NCBI RefSeq assembly: GCF_020740795.1
Contig: NC_067285.1
Location: 37,643,318-37,707,317, forward strand
DNA: 64,000 nucleotides
Direction of reading: 5' to 3'
Source: Apus apus
Lineage: Eukaryota; Chordata; Aves; Apodiformes; Apodidae
Below, in pieces: positions 36,405 to 52,159 of this stretch (the first letter of the stretch is position 1; every line of letters begins with the position of its first letter). The notes beneath the pieces were generated by a model. It was not told the origin of the DNA. It saw nothing but the letters and a program-made list of their open reading frames with translations, and ran no database searches. Made by a program: the position numbers and the translations under genes.

Positions 36405-38290
36405 ATGGCCGCCGCCTTGCGCGCGCTCCTGCGCCCCGCCGCGCGCTCCCGCGGGCTGCTCGCGCCGCCCCCCCCGCCCCCCCGCGGCGCGCGGGGCTGC
36501 AGCGCCGGTGAGTGGGGGGGGACAGCGGGGGAGGGCGGCCGGGGGGCGGCACCGGGACAGGACACGGGGGGGGGCAGCTGCGGCGGGAAGCGGCGCCGGC
36601 GGGACAGCGGGGCGTGGCCCCGGGCGGACAGCAGCGGGCACGTGGGGCCCTCCCTGCACCGGTCCCGAACCCGCGCACCGGGTCCGGCACCGTATGTGGG
36701 CAACGGCCCTGCGTACCGGGGCCCGGTACCGGGTGTTGCCCCAGCACCTCCCACGGGGTCCCCGCCCCGGGCCCGTCTCCAGCACCGCTCCCTGCGTGCC
36801 TGGCCCCGGCACCGGGCGGTCCCTGGGCCGCCCCTCCCCCGGCTGCGCTGTCCCCGGGGCTGCCGTCGCCGGTGACCGCTGGCGCGCCTGCCACCCTGAA
36901 GGTCGCCTGAAAATAGCGCGGCGGGGGCCGGGGCGGGGATCCCGGCGGGCCGCTCTCAGCCGGTGCCTCGCGGGGGTGCGGGCAGGGCCCCCGTTCCAGT
37001 ACCTGGTGGTGGAGAAGACCGGGGCGCGGCGGAACGTGGGGCTGATCCGGCTGGAGCGGCCGCAGGCGCTGAACGCGCTGTGCGAGGGGCTGATGGCGGA
37101 GCTGCGGCGGGCGCTGGAGGCCATGGAGGGGGACCCGCAGGTGGGGGCCATCGTCATCACCGGCAGCCAGAAAGCCTTCGCAGGTACGGCCGGGCTCCCC
37201 GGGGCCGGTGTCCCATCCTGCTTCCCGTGGGGGGCTCCGGTGTCCCATCCTGCTTCCCTCTGCAGCCGGGGCGGACATCAAGGAGATGCAGGATAAAACC
37301 TTCCAGGAGTGCTACAGCAGCAGCTTCCTGGCCGGCTGGGACAAGGTGGCCACCGTCCGCAAACCCATCATCGCCGCCGTCAATGGCTACGCCGTGAGTG
37401 TCCCCCCCCTCCCCCCGCCCCCGGTGCCACCCTGGCACTCCCTAAGCCCCCCTTCCGCCCCTGTCCCAGCTGGGTGGCGGCTGCGAGCTGGCCATGATGT
37501 GTGACATCATCTACGCTGGGGAGAAGGCGCAGTTTGGGCAACCTGAGATCCTGTTGGGGACCATCCCAGGTGAGCAGGGGGCACCTGCCCAGGGGGGGCC
37601 ACCCAGGCTGCAGTGGGGGCACCCGTGGATCCCTCTCTGGTCATTTTCCTTCCCCACATGTCGCCAGGCGCTGGAGGGACTCAGAGGTTGACCAGGGCGG
37701 TGGGGAAGTCACTGGCGATGGAGATGGTCCTCACCGGGGACCGGATTTCAGCGAAGGAGGCAAAGGAGGCAGGTAGGGATGTGATCCAGGCCTGGCATTG
37801 CAGGGGTCCAGGGGGAGTCGTGTCCCCTCCCAGCCCACCCCACCGCCTCCCACCGCCCCTCCTAGGCCTCGTCAGCAAGGTCTTCCCTGTGGAGAAGCTC
37901 CTGGACGCAGCCATCGCCTGCGCTGAGAAGATCGCCAGCAACTCCAAGCTGGTGACCGCCATGGCCAAGGAGTCAGTGAACGCTGGTAGGTGCTGGGGGG
38001 CCATCCAGGACCCTCCCTGGGAGGGGGGGGCAGTGGGGGCTCCCCAACTTCTCCCTTGCTTGCAGCCTTTGAGACGACGCTGGCGGAGGGAACCAGGACG
38101 GAGAAGCGCCTTTTTTACACCACCTTCGCCACTGTGAGTAGAGGAGGGGGTGGCCCCGGGCTGGAGGGCGGGCAGGGGGGCTGCAGGGGAGGTTCCAAGC
38201 CTCCCCCCTCTCCTCTCCCCACAGGCCGACCGCAAGGAGGGGATGACGGCGTTTGTGGAGAAGCGCAAGGCGAACTTCACCGACAACTGA
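36405..38290 (+). CDS. ECHS1: Enoyl-CoA hydratase, short chain 1, mitochondrial (8 exons)
   Basis: Crotonase that hydrates short-chain 2-trans-enoyl-CoA in matrix beta-oxidation and valine catabolism. Exons: 36405-36507, 36986-37183, 37266-37393, 37470-37569, 37668-37772, 37866-37985, 38066-38133 and 38225-38290; 295 aa (human 290). Seen: an Arg/Ala/Pro presequence; [42 protein letters not shown] (oxyanion loop); [19 protein letters not shown] with catalytic Glu149; [19 protein letters not shown] with Glu169; and the C-terminus [23 protein letters not shown] at 38387 is the likely polyadenylation signal. The promoter contains GC boxes and two CCAAT boxes and is shared with SPRN on the other strand. 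In human the head-to-head partner is PAOX instead. Confidence 0.97.
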
Positions 38291-38386
38291 GCTCCCCACG
38301 GCTGCTCCCCACCCTGTCACCACTGGATGGGGGGTCTGCAACCCAAGGGGAGACAGCCAGCAGCTGGGACCGCCTTTGCCATCGCT

Positions 38387-38392
38387 ATTAAA
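38387..38392 (+). terminator. Polyadenylation signal ATTAAA, ECHS1
   Basis: ATTAAA about 95 bases after the ECHS1 stop. Confidence 0.7.
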
Positions 38393-38730
38393 AGTTTTCC
38401 TGGCGCTGCCAGGAGCTGGGACATCTTGCTGTGGGGTTCACTGAGACCCCCCCCCCGAGGCCATCACACTGCTCTTAGAGCAGCCTTGTGGAACAACAGG
38501 TCCCCAGGGGAAGGGGACAGCCTGCCACACCTTGGACACAACACCCACGTGCTGAATTTGCCTGGCCTCAGCCCCCCCTGAGGCTGGGGTGGTGGCCTGA
38601 GTCCTCCCTCCTCTGCACAGGGTCTCAGGGTGAGCCCAAGCAGAGGACCCTGAGATTTGGGGACTCTTTACTTAGAGGTGGGTTCCTAGCAGCAACATGG
38701 AGCCCACCAGGTCATGGAGAGGAGAATGGG

Positions 38731-38736
38731 TTTATT
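38731..38736 (-). terminator. Polyadenylation signal AATAAA, PRAP1
   Basis: Minus-strand AATAAA about 97 bases after the PRAP1 stop. Confidence 0.75.
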
Positions 38737-38832
38737 GGGGGGCTCAAGAGTGGGAAGGGAGGGATGAGTCCTCTCAGGAAGCCTGAGGTGCAGCTCTCAA
38801 CCCTGATTTCACAGCCCATGTCATGTTTCCAC

Positions 38833-39773
38833 TCAGCTGTGGTAGAGGTAGTCACGGTCCTCCTCTGGACCACTCTGCACCTCCAGGGACAGCATGAGGG
38901 GGCCTTGCACATCAGCCTCCCTGGCCTCGTCCTGGGGGTGGTAGAGGTGGTCTCGGTCCTCCTCTGGTCCTGCCTGGGCTTGGTGAGGACTCCATGGAGC
39001 CCAGGCACTGCTGGAGAAGACCTTTATACCTGGTTCCACCTCATTGCTCACCCCACCCTCCTCAGGTGGCTCCACGGCTCGTACACCCAGCGCTCTGCCA
39101 GGGGGGACACAAACAGTGAGGAAACGTCACGGTGCCTCAGGGTGACAAAATACCCCCCTGCCCCAGGGGAGTCCCACCCCACTAGGGTGGGATTCCTGTG
39201 GGGCAAGAGGCCTGCAGGGGTGGGAGCGTGGCTGCCCCTTACATGTCCTTGGCCAAGTCCTGCCTTCCAATGTCACCGGGAGCCTGTGGGGAGAGAGGGG
39301 ACAGTGGGGGTGGCCCTGAGCACCCAGGGGGCTGCCTGTGCCTGCTCCTCAGGGGGGCATGGGGGCTCACCTGGGTGTCCCCGGGGCTGGGCAGGAGGAG
39401 GGCAGCGCCCAGCAGGACTGCGATGCTGCAGAGCCGGGCGGCCGCTGTGCTGGGGGAGAGGGCAGGGGCTGTGCTGGCAGCACCCCCAGCTCCTGCCTGC
39501 ACCCCAGTTCCTGCCTGCACCCACAATTCCTGCCTGCACCCCAGCTCCTGCCTGCACCCGCAATTCCTACCTGCACCCCCAGCTCCTACCTGCACCCCAG
39601 CTCCTGCCTGCACCCCAGTTCCTGCCTGCCCCCGGACCCGCAGTGCCTGCCCGCTCCCTGCACCCGCAGCTCCTGCCCAGTCCTGCCTGCACCCCCGGTC
39701 TCTGCCTGCCCCCTGTGCCGGCGCCCCAGCCCCTGCTGCCCCCCTGCCCTCCCGCAGGGACGTACCGCTCCAT
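38833..39773 (-). CDS. PRAP1: Proline-rich acidic protein 1 (4 coding exons)
   Basis: Small secreted acidic protein of gut and uterine epithelium; in mammals it is reported to bind triglycerides and to assist lipoprotein assembly. Exons on the minus strand: 39773-39766, 39449-39371, 39283-39243 and 39094-38833; phases close to 129 aa (human about 151). Seen: start MER followed by a signal peptide (TAAARLCSIAVLLGAALLL), then VRAVEPPEEGG (compare human ARVVEPPEK), and two copies of the hallmark acidic repeat, GPEEDRDHLYHPQ and GPEEDRDYLYHS at the very end, as in human. Minus-strand AATAAA at 38731-38736. Intron 1 contains a Pro/Cys-codon-like minisatellite that creates long spurious reading frames in both directions. 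It sits between ECHS1 and ZNF511 as in mammals, without the intervening FUOM. Identification rests on motifs and synteny together. Confidence 0.9.
39480..39720 (-). repeat. Minisatellite of about 18 bases in PRAP1 intron 1
   Basis: About a dozen imperfect copies of CTCCTGCCTGCACCCCAG (plus-strand reading). It creates long artificial frames such as PAPACTP on one strand and GAGRNWGCRQ on the other. Confidence 0.9.
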
Positions 39774-39994
39774 GGCTGCTGCTCCTTTGCCTGCCCGCAA
39801 CCTGCCCGCACTTTGCCCACCGGCGGGTGCGGCCGCTCCCTGGGCGGTGCCGGGTCGAGCTGCGGGTGCTGCTGGGGGGAAAAGGGGGCGTGGGATTAAC
39901 CCCCCGTGCCCTTGGGGGCCTGGGGGTTGTTCGTGGCACCTGCAATCCCCGTGCCCTGGGGCTCGTGGGACCTGCATCCCACCTTCAGCTCACA

Positions 39995-40120
39995 GGAAGG
40001 TCTGGGTAGGAGGGAACTTCGAGGATCATCCAGTCCCTGCCCCTGCCATGGGTGGGACACCTTTCACTAGACCAGGTAGCTCCAAGCCCCATCCAAGCTG
40101 GCCTTGACCTGTAGGAAAGC
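39995..40120 (-). mobile_element. CR1 tail fragment
   Basis: GGTCTGGGTAGGAGGGAACT ... GCTCCAAGCCCCATCCAAGC, a diverged minus-strand CR1 3' end upstream of PRAP1. Confidence 0.65.
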
Positions 40121-40689
40121 ACCAGCTCTTCTGTCTCTTCAGAGTTGCAGAGCTGGATCTGCCCTCTGAAACCCAACCTTGGTGCGGCAGCAGCTTCAGC
40201 ACCCCTGGAATGAAGCCCTCTCCAAGGAGATGGATTGACCCCAAGGCCCCAGGGAGGGATGGAAGAGGTTGTCCAGGCAAGGCAGGCAGGGGGAGAAGGG
40301 GCAGGTAATGCCCACTCCTTGCTGGTACATCTCCCTGAGGTGGGCAGAACCTGGCAGGAGAGGATGCTCTCCAACCCCATGGCTGCTGCCTCTGCTGTGC
40401 TCTCCTGCCAGCTCCAGGACTTCCCCAACACCCCAGGCTGTTTGGACTTCTCCTGCATCTTCCTGGCAGCATGGTGATGTTGGACCATACTCCTGGACCT
40501 GGAAGTTCTCCTGGTTGCATTACAAGATAAAAGATATCGTAGGAGATAAGATAAAATAAGCTGCAGGCGGGCCTGACTTGCACCCTGTTTAGGAAGAATG
40601 GGGGATGTCAACCTGGATGACATTCCCCGTTCCTCCTAAATAGCATAAAGGTTGAGTGACTAGAGCAAGGGCATGGATTATGTGCAATA

Positions 40690-41765
40690 ATTGCTGGAGG
40701 TGACTTGGAAATTAAACTGATACATTTTGATGAGAGGACTGAAGAAGCTTTCAGGGTGGAATGCAGCTGCTGCTCGGGGAAGAGAGGAGGGATCTGGGAC
40801 AAGCTGTGCCTTTCTGCTCCCAGGCTGGGAGGGAGCAAGCTCAAAATTTTAGGAAGGATGAAGAGCAAAGTGGTAGAGCACGTTGAGCAGTGTCAGGCTG
40901 CAGCAGAAGGGTGGAGGGGAAAAGGCAAAGGTGCCATTTGTGCAGGTTTTGGAGCTTGTTTGTCTTGGTGCTCAGCAACAAACCAAGGAAGCTCCTGGTC
41001 CCACCCACTTCCATGGTGGAATGTGCAGCTTTTGACATTGGAGGGGGAGGCACAAGCACCACGGGAGCAGAGATACAAAGGGTGGTGAGGTAGAAGGGGG
41101 AAGATGTGCCCAAGCAGAGGTTCACTGCAGCCCATGATGAGATGGCAACTGTGCCCCTGCAGCCCCTGGAAGAACATGGTGGAACAGCCTGTGAAGGACT
41201 ATGGTGGAGCAGAGGTTGACCTGCAGCTGAGGGGAACCACAGTGGGGCAGATGTGGAGCTAGAGCCTGTGGAGGACCATGGTGGGGCAGATGTGGAGCTG
41301 CAGCCGGGGAGGACCATGGTGCCAGAGGAGATGGCTGTCCCCAAAGCAGCCCATGACTCTGTGGACAGCCCATGCTGTAGCAATCTGCTCCAGAGGGACT
41401 GCACCTCATGGGAGGAACTCATAGTGGAGAGGTTTGTGATGGACACTCTCCCATGGGATGGACCCCATGGTGGAGAGGTGAGAAGTCCTCCCTCTGAGGA
41501 GGAAGGATCAGCGGGATCCATGTGAGGAACTGATCACAAACCCCACTCCCCGTCCCCCTGTGTCACTGAGGGGGAGGAGGCAGAGAAATGGGAGGAAAGC
41601 AGGTTAAGCCCTGGAAAAAGGGCAGGGTGGGGGGAAGGTAAATGATACTTGGTCTTGTCCTTTCTAGTGTTCTGATAAATGAAATGGATTCATTTCTTTT
41701 TCTCCCAAAACTGAGTATGTCTGTTTTGCCAGTGAACACAACTGGGCAGTGAAAACTTCACTGTC
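40690..41765. mobile_element. Possible decayed LTR-type avian repeat (fossil)
   Basis: About 1 kb of non-CR1 repeat-like sequence with an internal short tandem repeat (41160-41320) and a tail (TGTCTGTTTTGCCAGTGAAC) that resembles dispersed LTR-type repeats of birds as I remember them. No retroviral coding region was seen. Broken and old; the ends are approximate. Confidence 0.3.
41160..41320 (+). repeat. Short tandem repeat of about 40 bases
   Basis: Three to four diverged units around GGACCATGGTGGGGCAGATG and TGGAGCTGCAGCC, inside the possible LTR-type fossil. Confidence 0.7.
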
Positions 41766-42039
41766 CTCCTCTGGATTCCCAGGTGGTAACAGCTGGGCCG
41801 GAACCGTGACAGTAGCTAGAGCGGCCCCACCAGCCCCACCAGGCTGCTCTTGTCCCAGTGCCTTTCAGGCTAAACCTGAATCCTCTGGGAAAGTGTTCCC
41901 TCCCAGGAGATGTTCCTGGTGTCATTGGGTGGCTGGTGCATGCTGGCTGGTGCTGCCTGAGGCTGTGACCTGATGGGGCTCCTGGGGACACCATCCATCT
42001 CCTCATACTGGTGCACCTGCCTGCCCTGGGGAGGCCTCT

Positions 42040-42320
42040 GCTTGGCCATGGGCTGGCCCAGGAGCACCAGTGCTGGCCATGGGTTGCCCAGTGAGAGCAC
42101 TGGTTTGCTCACCAGGAGCACTAGCTGGCCCATGGGGGGCACTTGGCTCCCGGGGGTGGCCCTGCCATGCCCAGGGGCTGCACAGAGTTGCCCAGCGTGG
42201 GCAGCAGGTTGTCCAGGGCAGGATCTAAGGAGCCATGAGAGGATTTTCTTGCCCAGGGGTGTCACCAGGTTGCCCACCCAGAGCACTGGGTTGCCCAAGG
42301 GCTGCGTTCTGTTGCCATAG
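42040..42320 (+). repeat. Degenerate minisatellite (GGTTGCCCA/GAGCACTGG)
   Basis: Repeated words GGTTGCCCA, GAGCACTGG and GGAGCACCAGTGCTGGCCAT recur about every 25-45 bases, without coding potential. Confidence 0.6.
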
Positions 42321-42563
42321 TGGTTGCAGGGAGTTGCCCAGAACCCTGAGAACCCTGTGCCCGTGGCAACGCTCCCCTGGTCCCTGCCACTGGTGTCACT
42401 GTCACTGGTTCCAGCAGTGCTGCCTCCAAGCCTGACAGCACAGCAGCCAGTGCAGTCCTGTGGCACCCCCAGACTGTGCCCGCACCCCCAGCCTCGGCCT
42501 GTGCTGCAGCTGGGAGGGGAGGGCTGGAATGCAGGTATTTCTCTGGTGCCCCCAGTGTCTCTT

Positions 42564-43080
42564 GATCATAGAACCATAGACTGGTTTGGGTTGGAAGGGA
42601 CCTTAAAGCTCACCTAGATCCAGCCCCCTGCATGGGCAGGGACACCTCCCACCAGCCCAGGTTGCTCCAAGCCCCATCCAACCTGCCCTTCAACACTGCC
42701 AGGGATGGGGCAGCCACAGCTTCCCTGGGCAACCTGGGCCAGGGTCTCACCACCCTCACAGGGGAGAACTTTTTCCTAATGTCAAACCTAAATCTCCCCT
42801 CTTTAACTTTCAAACCATTGCCTCTTGTCCTCTCACTACATACCCATGTAAAAAACCCTACCCCAGCTTTCCTGTAGGCCCCTTCAGCTATTGGAAAGTT
42901 GCTCTAAGGTCACCACAGAGCCTCCTGTTCTCTAGGCTGAACAACCCCATCTTCCTCAGCCTGTCTTCACAGGGAGGTGCTCCAGCCCTCTGATCATCTC
43001 CATGGCATCTTCTGAATGCGCCCAAGGAGTTCTCTGTCCTCCTTACGTTTAGGACTCCAGAATTGACAAAATGATCATCC
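42564..43080 (-). mobile_element. CR1 LINE 3' end
   Basis: ATCATAGAACCATAGACTGG (tail) through GCAGCCACAGCTTCCCTGGG to about 43080; a well-preserved 3' half. Confidence 0.85.
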
Positions 43081-43089
43081 AAATATGCC

Positions 43090-44811
43090 CAAATCGAGTG
43101 GCCAGGGGCTCCCACCCAGTGTCCCGGGGTGGCAGACAGTGTCCCCCTGGCACAGCTTATCCTGAGGGGGATGAAGGGAGCTTATTTCAGTGTTCAGAGC
43201 TGTGCTGATCTCCAGCCAGGGGCTGGGGCAGCCCTGTCAGCAGGGCCAAGATTGGGCAAGGCTTGAAAAGAGCAGTCCCCCAAGCTCCATGGAAGTACTT
43301 TTCCCCTCGGACTCATCCGTGTTTTCCTCAGTTTCCCCTGGCTAAAGCACCTTTGTGTTGTCTGCTCATCCCCTGGTGTCACTGGCCACAGCTCCAAGAG
43401 AGTCCATGGCCTGGAGTATCTGGCACTGGAGCAGGTTCCCAGAGGTGTGCAGGACCAGCAGGCACGGCCAGGGCATGTCTCTGGGCCACCCACCACCTTC
43501 TGAGCTCTGCACAGGGCAGCAGGAGACCTTGGTACTGCCCATCTGTAGAGAGAGGTGTTCCTGGTGCAGAGGTGACTGAAAATACTTCCCCCAGGGTTTT
43601 ATGGGTGGAGGAACCGGGCAGCGTCTCCCAGCTTGTCTACACACATACCCTGATCAGGGCAGCCCAGGAGGAGCAATGAGAGCTCAAGTCACATGGCTGC
43701 TGGTGTGGATGCTTCATTCTAGAAGGAACATCAGCTTGTTTCATCCCAACATCCATTTTTTAAGGAATACAGTTGATTTTGTGCTATAACAAATGAGATT
43801 TAGCACATGCTTCATGTCAACCCCCCCTTCCACCCAGGGATCTTGTAGCACACTGGTGTCCTCACCTGCTCCTGGGGCTCTGAGCCAGGCTGGGAGCAGT
43901 GAGGACAGGTGGGTGCCTGGGGAAGGACTCATGCCTGCAACGCAGCTGCTGACTACAACAGCCACAGGGACTTACTCCTGGCAGTGGGTGACACTAGTGA
44001 CCTTACAGGAGCTTCATGCCCAGCACCACACACACTCAGGGTGTTTGTCCTCAGGTCAGGTGTATTTGGTACGTTTGGGGGCCTTCTGCTTTGTACTCCT
44101 GACAGCAACTGGCTGGTAACCTCCACCTGACAGAAGGAAGAACACTCACAGTGTGTCTGCAGCTATTGCTAACATCTCCTGTGTGGCTGTTCCTCCCAGG
44201 GCTACTGCCAGGCTGGTACTCACGAATTCCTCTGAAGAGACACTGTGGGACATTTCTTTTCCAAGTCCATTCATTTTGCATCAGGTGAGTCATAGACATT
44301 TCTCTTCCTTTGCAAGCCAGGAGATGGCTGCTCTTTTTGGGCTGAAATAGGGGGGAAGGAATTTCAAATTTGCATATAGTCCTGCAGACCTCAGCCCACT
44401 GCAGCTTCCTCACTCAGGCACTTCATGCAAGTGGAGCTGCTGAGGATGGAGCCCCTTGCCCAGAACTGGTGCTGGCGTGGTCACAGCCATGTGTCCCCAG
44501 CTATTGGGGCTAACAGTGGAACTCTGAAGGAGCAAATGGCACCTGGAGATCAGCAGGTGGGCTGGGCAAAAGGGACAAACAGCAGAGAATCAGCAAGAGC
44601 AGCTTGGCAGACCTGGGGAAAATGAAGGCAGTAGATCTGTCGCTCTCCCAAGCAGCCACGAGTTGTTTTACTCCACATTTCAAGACCCAGTGCTAGACAC
44701 TAACAACCAAGGCATCACAGTTGGCATGATCAGCTGCATGTGTTGGTGTAAGAAGTGACACGAGTGCAGCAGCTGAGTGAGTTGTTGTCTTCTTCTGTCT
44801 CCTTGGTGCAG
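43090..44811. other. 5' flank of TEKT3, nothing recognised
   Basis: No repeat family or exon recognised. The TEKT3 promoter and untranslated exon(s) should be here. Confidence 0.5.
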
Positions 44812-44824
44812 GACACGTACCGAA

Positions 44825-50694
<5,870 letters not shown>

Positions 50695-50734
50695 ACTGGG
50701 CCCAGCCCCACTCACAGGACCTGTTGTGGGAGGC

Positions 50735-50845
50735 ATTCCCAGTTTTCTTAAGATCCATTCCCAGTTTTCCTAAGACCCATTCCCTGTTTCCCTTGGACCC
50801 ATTAGCTGTTTTCCTAAGACCCATTCCCAGTTTCCCTAAGATACC
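50735..50845 (+). repeat. Tandem repeat of about 26 bases in the TEKT3 3' region
   Basis: Five imperfect copies of CCATTCCCAGTTTTCCTAAG start about 40 bases after the TEKT3 stop codon. Confidence 0.85.
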
Positions 50846-50897
50846 TTAATTTACATGATTAGACTTTCACTTCCCAACAAAATGCCCCAATTGGTAA

Positions 50898-50903
50898 TTA
50901 AAT
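50898..50903 (+). terminator. Candidate polyadenylation signal ATTAAA, TEKT3
   Basis: ATTAAA about 200 bases after the TEKT3 stop, past a 26-base tandem repeat. No AATAAA is closer. Confidence 0.35.
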
Positions 50904-51344
50904 TATCCCTTTCTATATTCCATGCTCTACTGGGATTATTTTTCCCTCGGGTATTTCTCTCTCCTGGCTGCCAGAGAGGAGCTGAAAACACCCTGTGTGA
51001 GACTAAGAGGAAATCCACCCATGGGGATTCATTCCCATCCCTTCAGGCTGTGATTTTAGGAGAAAAACTGCTGGGTCTTCTTCCTTGAGTCTGTCTGATG
51101 TGGAAAGATGAAGAAAAACTAATGGGTCCTTAAGTCTAGCTTCAGGCCCTGCCATGACTCTCTTGATGGAAACTGGACCTATTTTACCAAGTCTTCCAGT
51201 TTTCACAGAGATAAGTCTTTATTCAATCTGAGGTTCAGTGTGAAAGTCACTTGGCAAGCTGTCTGCTTAGACCCATGTGTCACTTAGACATTCTGAAATC
51301 TTAACCTCAGAAGAGCTCAGCTCAGTCTGAAGCCTGTAGGTGTC

Positions 51345-52155
51345 AAGAATCCCAGAAGGCCAGGAGCTCAAGTCCCTTCTCCTCCCTCGGGAATCCAGGC
51401 CATGGACCTCCTGACCCAGTGTGGGGGCTCTCAGGAGCTAAGAGCATCTTTTCTCATCTCTCATCCCCAGATGACTCCATCCCACAGCTCCAAGCAGATC
51501 TCCTGCCCTGCCACTCTTCCAAGGACAGCTCTGGAGAGCTGTAACTTGCACCACGCTCTGGGCAACCTGGGCCAGTGTCTCACCACCCTCAAGAGTGAAG
51601 AATCTCCTCCTAATGTCTATCCTAAATCTCCCTGCTTCCAGTTTTAATCCATCACCCCTCATCCCATCCCTCCCTGCCCTTGTCCAAAGCCCCTCCCCAG
51701 CTTTCCTGGAGCCCCTTCAGGCACTGGAAGCTGCTCTAAGGTCTCCCTGGAGCCTTCTCTTCTCCAGGCTGAACACCCCAGCTCTCCCAGCCTGTCTCCA
51801 GAGCAGAGCTGCTCCAGCCCTCTGAGCATCTCTGTGGCCTCCTCTGGACTCTCTTCAACAGCTCCATGTCCTTCCTGTGTTGGGGAACCCAGAGCTGGAC
51901 CCAGCCCTGCAGGGGGGTCTCAGCAGAGCAGAGCAGAGCAGAGCAGAGGGAACAATGCCCTCCCTGGCCCTGCTGGTCACGCTGCTGGGGATGCAGCCCA
52001 GGACACGGGTGGTTTCTGGGCTCCAGCACATGGTGCTGGGTCATGTTGAGCTTCTCATCACCCAACACCCTCAGGTCCTTCTCCTCAGGGCTGCTCTCCA
52101 CCCACTCTCTGCCCAGCCTGGATCTGTGCCTGTGGTTGCCCCAGCCCAGCTCGGG
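51345..52155 (-). mobile_element. CR1 LINE downstream of TEKT3
   Basis: The 3' part is diverged (51345-51600) and the 5' part well kept. The minus strand reads [20 protein letters not shown], the end of CR1 ORF2. It resembles the MTG1-intron copy in length and content. Confidence 0.85.
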
Positions 52156-52159
52156 TGAA

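Noticed and set aside
34680-37296. Frames of up to 504 codons across the SPRN/ECHS1 CpG island
   Set aside because: Low-complexity Pro/Arg/Gly composition, no homology, and they overlap real SPRN and ECHS1 exons; stop codons are simply rare here.
38291-38832. FUOM (fucose mutarotase) expected between ECHS1 and PRAP1
   Set aside because: The 540-base gap holds only the two 3' UTRs; no FUOM exon was seen.
39480-39720. CRISPR-like array
   Set aside because: Units are contiguous imperfect 18-mers with no unique spacers, and the genome is vertebrate.
39338-40009. Cys/Pro-rich open frame resembling a keratin-associated or metallothionein-like protein
   Set aside because: It is generated by the 18-base minisatellite in PRAP1 intron 1 and is matched by an equally long frame on the other strand.
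38488-40107. 539-codon plus-strand frame over PRAP1
   Set aside because: It runs antisense through PRAP1 exons and the minisatellite, has no recognisable domain, and the minus-strand exons have proper splice sites and homology.
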